A stretch of DNA of 57,416 nucleotides, taken from assembly GCA_003140895.1 (NCBI GenBank), contig PLLH01000068.1:1-57416 (forward strand), given 5' to 3'. This DNA comes from Elusimicrobiota bacterium (lineage in GTDB: Bacteria; Elusimicrobiota; Elusimicrobia; F11). This document shows, in pieces, positions 20,317 through 29,235 of this stretch. The position numbers and the translations under genes are program-made. How positions within the stretch are numbered: position 1 is the stretch's first letter; the number at the start of each line of letters is the position of its first letter. The notes beneath the pieces are model-generated. The model made no database searches. It had not been told where the DNA came from and saw nothing but the letters and a program-made list of their open reading frames with translations.

Positions 20317-20905
20317 TCGAACTCTGATCTCATTTTTACTTCTTCTGGCGCTCGTGGCCCCCGTCGCCCCGGTTCGCGCGGAAGAACCGTCCAATGACTA
20401 TTTTAAGAAGGGGGCACCGGGGAAAGGCGTTTTGGATGAAGCGGCCACGTCCATCTTCGGCCGTGTTTTTGGGTTCAGCAAGGCCGAGTCGGAAATTGAT
20501 TATCATGTCGTCGAGCTTTATCGGCCTTCCCCCGCCGCGGCGGCGGTTCGGTCCGCCTTGATTCCCGGTTGGGGACAGTCCTACAACAAACAACAAGTGA
20601 AAGGGGCCCTTTTTTTCCTTTCCTTTGCGGCCGCCACCTACGGGTCCATCAGCCTCTATCAAAAGTCAAACAATTCCTATCATTCTTACATCCAAAACGG
20701 CCAAAAAGACGACCCCCGTTACGACGATTATTCCAGCGAAAGAACCCAGGCGTATATGTTGGGCGGGACCGCGGCCCTCTTGTGGGGGGTTTCGATGATT
20801 GACGCTTATATTCACGGGTATGCTCCTCTCTGGTCTGACAATTCGGCTGTTCAGATCGCTTTGGTTCCCGGAGAAGGATCAGTGGTCTGGAGAAAACGGT
20901 TCTAA
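20306..20905 (+). CDS. DUF5683-like membrane protein
   Basis: AAVRSALIPGWGQSYNKQQVKGALFF pattern with following TM segments. Confidence 0.65.
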   Translation: MLNNRTLISFLLLLALVAPVAPVRAEEPSNDYFKKGAPGKGVLDEAATSIFGRVFGFSKAESEIDYHVVELYRPSPAAAAVRSALIPGWGQSYNKQQVKGALFFLSFAAATYGSISLYQKSNNSYHSYIQNGQKDDPRYDDYSSERTQAYMLGGTAALLWGVSMIDAYIHGYAPLWSDNSAVQIALVPGEGSVVWRKRF

Positions 20906-20906
20906 T

Positions 20907-21860
20907 ATGGCTATGAAAAGTTCATCTCGTTTGTTGATGGGGGCGATGGTTCGGACGGCGCCGATGGTCGGCGTGGTCCTGTTGGGCGCCTGTGTATTTG
21001 GTGGCTGCCATAAAAAAAATCGGTTTGAGGCCAATACGTACAATTTCACGATTGATCCTCCGGCGGTGACGGTGGTGAAGGGGGCAACGCAAGTATTTAC
21101 GGCCCACGCCACGTCTAAAGCGGGTGAAATTGATGTGAGCCCAACTTGGACGGTGTCCCCTTCAAACATGACCCTTCCGACGGGGGAAGTCGTTAATACG
21201 GTTTCGTTCTTAACGTCGAGCATCGGTACGTCTGTTCGATTGACTCCTTTGGCGTTGGGGGATATCGTTTTGACCGCGTCCGCCAATGGGATGCAAACCA
21301 CGGCCTCCGCGGCGGTTGTGACTTATCAGCCCATTGCGACCAACTTTGATGTTTATATGGACGCTCTCCCGACCGGCTCGGGTATCCTCGCGGACATTTA
21401 TGTGACGCCCGGAACCAGCTATCTGTCGCAAATGGCGTCCGGATATACGCCGCAAGGTGTCAATTATCAGCATGTCGAAGCGGGGCCCATTGGATATTTT
21501 TGGGGTGTGACGCTCGATAAAAACAATGCCGGGTTCAAAGTGGATTTGAGCAGTATGACCGGAGGATCACTCAAATTTTCCATTCGGCTTGGCCGGGCGA
21601 TTAACCCAGGAGAATTTATCAGGGTGACGGTTGAAGATACTCTTGGAGCGAAAGGTTTGGCGACCTCTTCAGTGGTTGGTAAGTGGGCCGGTTTCGATCC
21701 GACCCTGACGAATGTGTGGCAGGAAGTCACGATCCAGTTGTCCGGGTTTATCCCGGGCATTAATAAGACACGTGTCAAAGTTCCCTTTGGAATGTCGTTC
21801 GATGGCAATATATCGGGCCCTCTAACTCTGGACGTAGATGCGGTCAGATGGCAAAAGTGA
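20907..21860 (+). CDS. Lipoprotein with Ig-like segment plus jelly-roll (CBM-like) domain
   Basis: ATG at 20907, lipobox-like VFGGC; TVVKGATQVFTAHATSKAG Ig-like; LKFSIRLGRAI...VWQEVTIQLSGF...LTLDVDAVRWQK. Confidence 0.6.
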   Translation: MAMKSSSRLLMGAMVRTAPMVGVVLLGACVFGGCHKKNRFEANTYNFTIDPPAVTVVKGATQVFTAHATSKAGEIDVSPTWTVSPSNMTLPTGEVVNTVSFLTSSIGTSVRLTPLALGDIVLTASANGMQTTASAAVVTYQPIATNFDVYMDALPTGSGILADIYVTPGTSYLSQMASGYTPQGVNYQHVEAGPIGYFWGVTLDKNNAGFKVDLSSMTGGSLKFSIRLGRAINPGEFIRVTVEDTLGAKGLATSSVVGKWAGFDPTLTNVWQEVTIQLSGFIPGINKTRVKVPFGMSFDGNISGPLTLDVDAVRWQK

Positions 21861-21890
21861 TGCTCTAAATTAATAATTGCCCATTGAAAT

Positions 21891-21918
21891 TTGGCTATTC
21901 AAACGCTTTAATTATAAT
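21891..21918 (+). promoter_or_regulatory. Predicted sigma70-type promoter TTGGCT-N16-TATAAT
   Basis: TATAAT at 21913-21918, TTGGCT at 21891-21896; ATG at 21930. Confidence 0.4.
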
Positions 21919-21929
21919 GATGAGGGAAA

Positions 21930-23237
21930 ATGATCATTAGAAGCAGCCGTCGGCTCAATCGAACCGAACTCAATTTTTGGGTGATGCCTAACGCGGGCTT
22001 TGCCACTCGCCCTATTTTGGACCAGTATATCCAGGAATTTGAAAAACGACGGCCTGATGTCAAAGTCAATTTAACCATTCATCCCTGGTCCCTCTCATGG
22101 AATCGGTTGATGGACGTCATCAAAGGACGGTTTACGGGAATCCCACCGGATGTCGTTCAAATCGGGACCACCTGGGTCGCCACGCTGGCGTACTTGGGCG
22201 CCCTTGATAAGATTCCGCAGGAAAATGTTCTTCCCGAGGAAGACAAGAATTCCGCTTACATTTGGGATCCCGGCGCCCAAAGTGAAACCGGGAAAGAGTT
22301 GTTCTGCGTCCCATGGTTTATCGATATCCGCGTTCTTTACTACCGAAAAGATTTGTTTCAACAATTGAACATTCCCGTCGAATCTCTTTTTGATTGGAAA
22401 GGGTTTTCAGAGGCGTGCGCTGAAATCCTTAAGCATCTTCGCCGGGGGGGGCCCGTCTCGAATATTATCGCTCCCGTGGCGATCCCGGGGCAAAAGCTGG
22501 GCGTGCTCATGCACGACTTGGCTCCCTGGATTTGGGAGGCCGGCGGTGATTTTTGCTCGGACGATCTGATGCGCGGCCATTTTGATGATGCGGCCACCAT
22601 GCGCGGGTGCCAGTTCTACTTCGATCTCATTCAACAGGGGTTTATGCCGCTTCCGGCCAACGATTTGCCTCAGGGTAATTTTTTCACGGGACACTACGCC
22701 ATGCAGTTTTCCGGCAGTTGGCCGGTGGAGACGTATTTGAATCCAAACAGCCAATATTGTTCAAGGGAGGTGGCGGAGAATTTTGCCGTAGCCCTCCTTC
22801 CCGCCGGCCCGCAGGGCCGCTACACCTTCTTAGGCGGAAGTAATCTGGCCGTGTCGTCCGTCTGTCAAAAAACAGATTTGGCATGGGAATTCATCCACTT
22901 TTTGACGGAACCGTCCCGGCAACTGGAGCACGCCAAGGCGATCGGTTCCTTGCCGGCTCGCATCGCTAGCATGGAGAAGTTGTTCGATAAACATCCGGAG
23001 GCCAAGAAAGTGTTTTGGGATTCGATTGGCCACGCCCGGCGCCTTCCGCGGTTGATCCCCCTGGGGTCGGTTGAGCAAATTATTTCGAAGATGTGCGGCC
23101 GCCTGCTCGCCCTGATTCGGGCCGGCGATTACAATCACAAACGGTTGCAGGACCAGATGCAAATGGTGAACGACGATATCAATTCCGTATTGTCGCTCCA
23201 CCGATATGGTTCGGTTCCCACTGAGAAGGTGCCCTAA
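21930..23237 (+). CDS. Family 1 solute-binding-protein-like protein without signal peptide
   Basis: ELNFWVMPNAGFATRPILDQYIQEFEKRRPDVKV, FTGHYAMQFSGSWPVETYL, AWEFIHFLTEPSRQLEHAK; in-frame TGA at 21921 precludes N-terminal extension. Confidence 0.85.
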   Translation: MIIRSSRRLNRTELNFWVMPNAGFATRPILDQYIQEFEKRRPDVKVNLTIHPWSLSWNRLMDVIKGRFTGIPPDVVQIGTTWVATLAYLGALDKIPQENVLPEEDKNSAYIWDPGAQSETGKELFCVPWFIDIRVLYYRKDLFQQLNIPVESLFDWKGFSEACAEILKHLRRGGPVSNIIAPVAIPGQKLGVLMHDLAPWIWEAGGDFCSDDLMRGHFDDAATMRGCQFYFDLIQQGFMPLPANDLPQGNFFTGHYAMQFSGSWPVETYLNPNSQYCSREVAENFAVALLPAGPQGRYTFLGGSNLAVSSVCQKTDLAWEFIHFLTEPSRQLEHAKAIGSLPARIASMEKLFDKHPEAKKVFWDSIGHARRLPRLIPLGSVEQIISKMCGRLLALIRAGDYNHKRLQDQMQMVNDDINSVLSLHRYGSVPTEKVP

Positions 23238-24757
23238 TGTCGGCGCGCGCGCTTCTTCTCTATGAGCGGTTCATTCGGGAACTCCACCAGAATCTCCAAT
23301 TGGCCGGAGGACTGGAGGAAACGCTGGAAGCGGGGCTCGGTTTTTTAATGTCTCGTTTGAAGGTTGAGAACGCCGGCGTTTTCTGGTGGGACAAAGTGAG
23401 GAGCGCCTTGGTCATGCAATACGCGTTCCATGCCGGGACGTTGATGGAAGGGGAAGAGGAAATCCTGATCAACGCCAACAGTCAATTGAATGTTCTTGTG
23501 CTCGAATCCCGCTGCGTGGTGCTTTCGAAAAGCAATCCCTGGATCGTTTATGTTCCTTTGCGGGCGAAGGGGGAATTTGTCGGCGCCTTGCGATTGGAAC
23601 GGCGGCATCCTTTTCCCAAAGGCATGGTTTTTTCGTCGTTGCCCTCCATCCACGCGGATTTAAAACGGGAGTTCCGCGACTATCCGTTTTTGGATGACAT
23701 TTCCGCTCATTTCTCTTTGCATTTGCAGCGTGTTTTTCTTGTCGACGAATCCCGGCGGAAGGAACAACGGTTCCAGGCCGAAGCCGACGTGGCCAAAGCG
23801 GTTGTTGAGACGCCTCGGTTGAAGGACATGTTGGAGGCGGTGTCGCGGGGCATTATTATCCACATGGGGTTTGATCGTATCCGGTTCTATTTAACCGACT
23901 CGGCCCGGTCTGAATTAAGAGGGATTTTAGGCCTTCAGGTTCCCGGCCGGTTCCTCAATTTGGAAAGTGAAAAATATGTTTTAACCCCCGGGACCAATTT
24001 TTTGGTTGATGTCGTTCTGGGCGGAGGAGGGGAAGTTCGCCAGGATCCATCCGGGGACCAGGTGGTGTACGTGCCGATCATGATCAGCGGGCAGACCGTC
24101 GGATGTATGGCGGTCGATAACTTACTCAGCCAACAGGAGATCAATCGGGAGCAGATGACGGCGCTCAAGACGCTCACGGGGCAAATTGGCATGGCCATCG
24201 CCAACGCCCGGTTGTTTGAAGACATAGAGCAGCAAGCCATCACCGATGGGTTGACGAAACTTTATGTTTACCGCTATTTCCAGCAGAGATTGAAAGAAGA
24301 ATTGGACCGGGCTGATCGATATTCCTACAGCGTGGCGTTGGTGATGATGGACGTCGATTTCTTCAAGCATTTCAATGATACGTACGGGCATCCGCTGGGA
24401 GATAAAGTTCTTGAATTCCTCTCTCATACCATTCGAGGCAATATTCGCCGCATCGATTTGGCGTCCCGTTATGGCGGCGATGAATTTGTACTCCTCCTGC
24501 CTGAAATAACGGAGCAAGAAGCCTGGCTTATGGGCGCTCGGTTGCTCAACGCCCTCAAGCATTGCTCGTTGAAAGCGCCCACGGGCGAGCTGATCAAAGT
24601 GGGGGTGACGATGGGCGTGGCTTTGTACCCTCACGATGCCGGCAATGGGCGCGATTTGATCGAATGTGCCGATAAAGCGCTCTATTGGGCCAAACGGAAC
24701 AATCGGGGAGATATTTGTTTCCATCGCAATACCGCCGCCAAAGAGAAAAAAGCCTGA
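23237..24757 (+). CDS. GAF-domain diguanylate cyclase
   Basis: GAF-like VETPRLKDMLEAVSRGIIIHMGFDRIRFYL; GGDEF in RRIDLASRYGGDEFVLLLPE with RxxD I-site; starts on last base of upstream stop codon. Confidence 0.93.
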   Translation: MSARALLLYERFIRELHQNLQLAGGLEETLEAGLGFLMSRLKVENAGVFWWDKVRSALVMQYAFHAGTLMEGEEEILINANSQLNVLVLESRCVVLSKSNPWIVYVPLRAKGEFVGALRLERRHPFPKGMVFSSLPSIHADLKREFRDYPFLDDISAHFSLHLQRVFLVDESRRKEQRFQAEADVAKAVVETPRLKDMLEAVSRGIIIHMGFDRIRFYLTDSARSELRGILGLQVPGRFLNLESEKYVLTPGTNFLVDVVLGGGGEVRQDPSGDQVVYVPIMISGQTVGCMAVDNLLSQQEINREQMTALKTLTGQIGMAIANARLFEDIEQQAITDGLTKLYVYRYFQQRLKEELDRADRYSYSVALVMMDVDFFKHFNDTYGHPLGDKVLEFLSHTIRGNIRRIDLASRYGGDEFVLLLPEITEQEAWLMGARLLNALKHCSLKAPTGELIKVGVTMGVALYPHDAGNGRDLIECADKALYWAKRNNRGDICFHRNTAAKEKKA

Positions 24758-24782
24758 AAATACCTGATTATCAGATAGTCTA

Positions 24783-24799
24783 AAAACCACCTTGGTTTT
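24783..24799 (+). terminator. Possible weak intrinsic terminator after GGDEF gene
   Basis: AAAACCA-CCT-TGGTTTT hairpin followed by CCTTTTCC. Confidence 0.3.
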
Positions 24800-24962
24800 C
24801 CTTTTCCGCGCCGTCTGATCCCTTGCCGGATTTTACTTGCTTTTCCGTCGACAATTTTGATAAAAAGCTTTCGACGAGAGGCTTCCCTTCATTTGGTTCC
24901 CCCTAACCTAGCCGAAAAGTCGTTTTCACGCTGTGTTGATGCGTTCTTTTTCGCATAAAATG

Positions 24963-25006
24963 TTTACAGAATGTTAACGACTTCTTAATGCGTTCTTAAT
25001 ACTGAC
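24963..25006 (+). promoter_or_regulatory. Array of four 11-bp-phased TTTACA/TTAA direct repeats upstream of PorV-like gene
   Basis: TTTACAGAATG-TTAACGACTTC-TTAATGCGTTC-TTAATACTGAC, contiguous 11-mers. Confidence 0.5.
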
Positions 25007-25063
25007 TAACGTAAGATATAAGTGAATCTGATCAACCCAATCCGTTGTTCGAGGGAGAATAAC

Positions 25064-26050
25064 ATGTACGGGCGAGTCGGCACTCCATATCGAAGACATC
25101 CCCGGGCCCAACTAGCCATTGTAGTGGGGTTGTTCCTTCTTCTGTTGAGTGTCCCCGTCTCTGCCGCCTTCCAGGAAGCTCTTTGGGGAGCGCGTCCCTC
25201 CGGAATGGCCGGCGCCTTTACCGCCCTCGCCGATGACGCCAACGCCCCCGCCTACAACCCCGCCGGTATCAGCCTCCTCCGGAAAAACGAAGCCACGTTC
25301 ATGTATGCGCAGCTCTATTCCGGGGTCAATTTCAACGCCGGAAGCGACAAATCAAATTTAGGCCTCGGATACTTCAGTTTCGCCCCCCAAATCAAAGAAC
25401 AACGCTACGGCAGTTATGCCGTCAGCCTCACCAACCTCGTCGCCACGAACCTCTACCGGGAAGACAGCTTTTCGTTGACTTTCGCCGACTCGTATCAATT
25501 CGATTCCGAATCGCAGCCGCTGTTGGGATACGGGCTTAACCTCAAGTATTTGAGGCGGTCTTTTTCAACGGACTCCCGAACGGACGCGGATCCCGTGTTC
25601 AGAGGCGGTCGCGACTCCGGCGCCATCACGGCAGACCTTGGGGCTTTGTTGCGGCCTCATTGGACCGTTTTGCCAGGCCTCAAGTTTGGTTTGTGCGCTC
25701 AAAATATTACGCAGCCGGACATGGGCTTGGCCGCCACGGATCGCGTCCCGGCTCGCTACACCCTCGGAATCGCTTACCAAGAACGCGCTTATTCTTTCTT
25801 CAACCCCGCTTTGGATATTTCCCGTCGTGACGGCCGCACGCTCATGACGGCCGCCTGGGAAGGATGGTTGGCCAAAAATACCTTTGCCTTCCGCATGGGA
25901 GGCAATGCCGACGAGCTGGGCGGCGGTCTCGGATATCAATTTCGCTTGTTTGATGGAGTTTATATGCGGTTGGATTATTCTTTGATATGGCCCTTTGATG
26001 TGAAAGGGTCCAATGGGAGCCATCGTGTTTCTATTACGACAAGTTTCTAA
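25064..26050 (+). CDS. PorV/UPF0164-like outer-membrane beta-barrel protein
   Basis: EALWGARPSGMAGAFTALADDANAPAYNPAGISLL signature, C-terminal ...SHRVSITTSF; ATG at 25064 with SD gaggga. Confidence 0.75.
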   Translation: MYGRVGTPYRRHPRAQLAIVVGLFLLLLSVPVSAAFQEALWGARPSGMAGAFTALADDANAPAYNPAGISLLRKNEATFMYAQLYSGVNFNAGSDKSNLGLGYFSFAPQIKEQRYGSYAVSLTNLVATNLYREDSFSLTFADSYQFDSESQPLLGYGLNLKYLRRSFSTDSRTDADPVFRGGRDSGAITADLGALLRPHWTVLPGLKFGLCAQNITQPDMGLAATDRVPARYTLGIAYQERAYSFFNPALDISRRDGRTLMTAAWEGWLAKNTFAFRMGGNADELGGGLGYQFRLFDGVYMRLDYSLIWPFDVKGSNGSHRVSITTSF

Positions 26051-26281
26051 CTTATCCAGATTTGTTTGGATGAACGGCCACTCGAACCTAGTTTCGATTT
26101 GGCCACGACATCATTCACCTGCAGCCAGGAGTATGGGTGGCCTGTCCACAGCGAGTCTTCTCGCGGGACGTCAAGGCGAGAAGAAATGTTCTGGACCGCG
26201 TGATGTGGTCATTCATTCAAATAAAAAAATGAAAGTGTCCCTCGCTTATCGTGAAGGCACTTGTAATAAAGGAGAAATACA

Positions 26282-27013
26282 ATGAAAAAACAACTAGTCG
26301 CATTTAGTTTGGTTGTTGCTGCTGTTTGTCTCGTGTCAGCGCCTTCATGGGCTTTCACATCGAAAAAAATCCAGGCTGTTAACGCCAGCGCTTCCGTGGG
26401 CGGCGTGAAAGACGCCACCTTCACACTGGTTCTCCGGAACCTGAGTGACACGGCCGATGCCGCTTCCATCGCGTTCAGCGGTGTGACGGCGGGCTCAACC
26501 GGATGGAAAGTTGCGGACAACCTAATTAAGCTCACATGGTCCGTGACCGACTTTGCCGGTGGTATTCAACTCTACACCGACAGCGAAAATGCAGCCGCTT
26601 CGCCAAAGTACACGGGGGTTGCTGTGAACCCGGGTGGTTTGGTGTGTAACCAGGATACGACTCAATATCTTCCGGTCGCTTGGAGTATTAAAGCGGACAC
26701 GAAGACCATTGAGCTTGCTGATGCAAATCGAGGTCTTGGCGCTTCTGATCCCAACTCAGGAGCGGTAACGGGATACAACAATAAGTATCAGTGGTTCTGG
26801 GCCATTGATAAGTCGTCACCGTCATTTACCAATGCCACGCCATTTATAACAGTGGCGAAATCGGCCGGTATCCACTTCAGCCAAGGGGACGGGGAGTTCG
26901 GGCCCGACGCTGTTCAGCCTTCCTATATGTATTTGGAAGCGAACTTCTCAGTGGCCGGAGCTGGCGCGACGTATGCGACCAACAATCTGACCTTGGAGGC
27001 CTTCATTCAATAA
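26282..27013 (+). CDS. Small secreted beta-rich protein, unknown function
   Basis: Signal peptide MKKQLVAFSLVVAAVCLVSAPSWAF; homologous to C-terminal domain of the 29235 ORF. Confidence 0.7.
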   Translation: MKKQLVAFSLVVAAVCLVSAPSWAFTSKKIQAVNASASVGGVKDATFTLVLRNLSDTADAASIAFSGVTAGSTGWKVADNLIKLTWSVTDFAGGIQLYTDSENAAASPKYTGVAVNPGGLVCNQDTTQYLPVAWSIKADTKTIELADANRGLGASDPNSGAVTGYNNKYQWFWAIDKSSPSFTNATPFITVAKSAGIHFSQGDGEFGPDAVQPSYMYLEANFSVAGAGATYATNNLTLEAFIQ

Positions 27014-27074
27014 ATTGGGATGAGGCAACGTCTTAAGAAACATCTGTTAGACAAGTCTTAGAAGTGTTGGGTTT

Positions 27075-27126
27075 GAGGCCTCCTCACCCCTTTTCTCTCT
27101 GAGAGAAGGGAGTGAGGAGGAGCCTC
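27075..27126. repeat. Imperfect long hairpin (REP-like) between 26282 and 27156 ORFs
   Basis: gaggcctcctcaccccttttctctct / gagagaagggagtgaggaggagcctc. Confidence 0.5.
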
Positions 27127-27155
27127 GGCCCGAAAGAAGAAAAAAAGGAAGTGCC

Positions 27156-27923
27156 ATGAAGATGAAACGAGGAATAGTTGCGGGATCAATGGTGTGTTTG
27201 TTTTGGGGAAGCGTGATGGCGGCCAATATCGCTCCTCGCTACCAATTTGTGACGTTAAAACCAGGGGAACACGCGTGGGGCATTTACACACTGACCAACG
27301 ATGAGAACGAGAAGTTGAACGTCACCGCCGAGGCCAAAGACTGGTTTGTGTTGCCGGAGAACAATGGAATAGGCGCAACAACGTGGCTTACTTTTAAAAA
27401 GCCGAAATTTTTATTGAAGAAGGGAAAGACGAAGAAAGTGAAATTTTATGTTGTGGCCCCGGAAAAAGCCAAGGGGGAATTGGTTGGGATGGTTTCTTTT
27501 TTAATCGAAGGCGAGAAGGTCATGGATTTGAACCGCCGTTTGAGCTCCGCCGTCTACGTCGGCATTGAAGGGACGGAAGAGTTGAAAGGTGAGTTGTCCG
27601 CTTTTTCAATCAAGCTCGGGACCAATTCCGTTTCAGCGGGGGTTGTCGTCGAAAATAAAGGGAACGTGCATCTTCGCCCCAAGGGTCATTTTGATATTTC
27701 GACGTCCAGTGGACTTCCTGTGGCGGCCCTCTCTATTGATGAAGGAGGAGTGGCTTATCCCGGGAAGAATCAGAGTTTTTTTGGCACCTTAAACGGAGTG
27801 TCTCTTGGCGAAGGGGAATATGTAGTCAAGATTAGCCTGCAAGATATTGATCGCCAGAAGGAATTTGTCCAAGTTGAAAAAAAGTTTCTCATCAACAAGG
27901 AGGGCCAGGTTGAATTGAAGTAG
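27156..27923 (+). CDS. Secreted periplasmic chaperone-like (Ig-fold) protein
   Basis: Signal peptide; RYQFVTLKPGEHAWGIYTLTNDENEKLNVTAEAKDW...KVKFYVVAPEKAKGELVGMVSFL; two-domain Ig-like organisation; remote. Confidence 0.5.
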   Translation: MKMKRGIVAGSMVCLFWGSVMAANIAPRYQFVTLKPGEHAWGIYTLTNDENEKLNVTAEAKDWFVLPENNGIGATTWLTFKKPKFLLKKGKTKKVKFYVVAPEKAKGELVGMVSFLIEGEKVMDLNRRLSSAVYVGIEGTEELKGELSAFSIKLGTNSVSAGVVVENKGNVHLRPKGHFDISTSSGLPVAALSIDEGGVAYPGKNQSFFGTLNGVSLGEGEYVVKISLQDIDRQKEFVQVEKKFLINKEGQVELK

Positions 27924-27942
27924 GTTCAGCCTGACGGCTTGA

Positions 27943-29235
27943 ATGAATAGAGAACGGATCGTTTATCGGAGGATAAGGCTCGCACTCGCGTTGGCCCTCA
28001 TCATGGGGCCGGCGGCGACGGCTCAGGCTCTGTATTCCTCTCGTAAAAAGACCGCCCTGTCCGTCACCGCGACGGTGGGGGGGACGGCCGCTCTCTCTGC
28101 GCTTCAAATCCGCCACACGGCGCTCGCCGGCGTATCCAATGTGTCGAAGATGGCCATTATTCAAGGGGAAGTAGGAACCAGTTTTAATGGAGTTCAAACG
28201 GATTTCCCGTCTCGTATAACACCGGAAGCGAAAGCCAAATCCGCTCAAACAGTAAAGGTGTATCTCCGGTTTAGAACGATCTCGTCTTCCGGGCTTGAGA
28301 CCACCCCCGTCACCGAGTTGGGGCCCATTGAAGGGCCGGATCCTCTTTCTTTCGCTTTCCAAATTCCTCCGAGTACCATTCAGGCCGGGCATCTTCAATA
28401 TCAAATCATCGCTCAACGGTCCTCCGATAATGCCACGACGTATTTCCCCAAGACGGCGGCCGCCGATCCGACAGGACCCGACGCTTTCGTCGACGTGGGG
28501 GTTCAGGCCTCGGCTCTCTTTGTGTTTGACGTGAATGGGGGGCGCTTGATTATCCCTGAGGGAAATCCCAATGTGGGGCACAGTTCGATTGACGTTCCGG
28601 CGGGACTCTTTACTTCTCCGACCACCCTTTCTCTGATCGAGATTCCTGTCGATGTCCCAACAGCGCCGTCCTTGGCCGCTCAACCTCAACCGACCGTGGC
28701 TCTTTACCGGTTTGATTCCGATAGGTTGTTTAACGGGGCCGTCAAAGTCACGCTTCTCTATCCCGATTTTATTTTCCCGCAAGGCCAGCGGGGGATCTTG
28801 AATGGAACGCAAATTCCCGAGACGATGGCGTCGGTGATCGGATGGGACGGCTTTGAGTGGCGGCGCTTGGGCGGCGCCCGTGACACGAGCCTGAACACGT
28901 TGTCTTTGCGAGTGGGGAACGCGTACCGCTATTTCGCGATTGTTCCGATGGCGGCTTTGTCGGCGGACGACCGGCGTCCCATGGAAAAAGTCATTACGCC
29001 GAATGGAGACGGCATTAACGACGAATTAAATTTCTCTTTTGGCGACTTGACGCAAAGTGTCGATGTGGATATTTTTGATGTCAATGGACATCGCGTGCGA
29101 TCGTTGGCGTCTCCCAATAATCTAAAGTGGGACGGCCGGGACGATTCAGGGAAAGTTGTTGAGAGCGGCGTTTATATCTATCAATATACGGTTGACGGGA
29201 AACGGGTCAGCGGACTCGTGGCGGTGGCCAAATAA
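27943..29235 (+). CDS. Secreted protein with C-terminal CHU_C/FlgD Ig-like domain
   Basis: TPNGDGINDELNFSFGDLTQSVDVDIFDVNGHRVRSL...WDGRDDSGKVVESGVYIYQYTVDG. Confidence 0.7.
   Translation: MNRERIVYRRIRLALALALIMGPAATAQALYSSRKKTALSVTATVGGTAALSALQIRHTALAGVSNVSKMAIIQGEVGTSFNGVQTDFPSRITPEAKAKSAQTVKVYLRFRTISSSGLETTPVTELGPIEGPDPLSFAFQIPPSTIQAGHLQYQIIAQRSSDNATTYFPKTAAADPTGPDAFVDVGVQASALFVFDVNGGRLIIPEGNPNVGHSSIDVPAGLFTSPTTLSLIEIPVDVPTAPSLAAQPQPTVALYRFDSDRLFNGAVKVTLLYPDFIFPQGQRGILNGTQIPETMASVIGWDGFEWRRLGGARDTSLNTLSLRVGNAYRYFAIVPMAALSADDRRPMEKVITPNGDGINDELNFSFGDLTQSVDVDIFDVNGHRVRSLASPNNLKWDGRDDSGKVVESGVYIYQYTVDGKRVSGLVAVAK

Noticed and set aside
27892-28812. 306-aa minus-strand ORF
   Set aside because: Antisense to the CHU_C/FlgD-Ig protein ORF; Arg/Gly-rich shadow translation.
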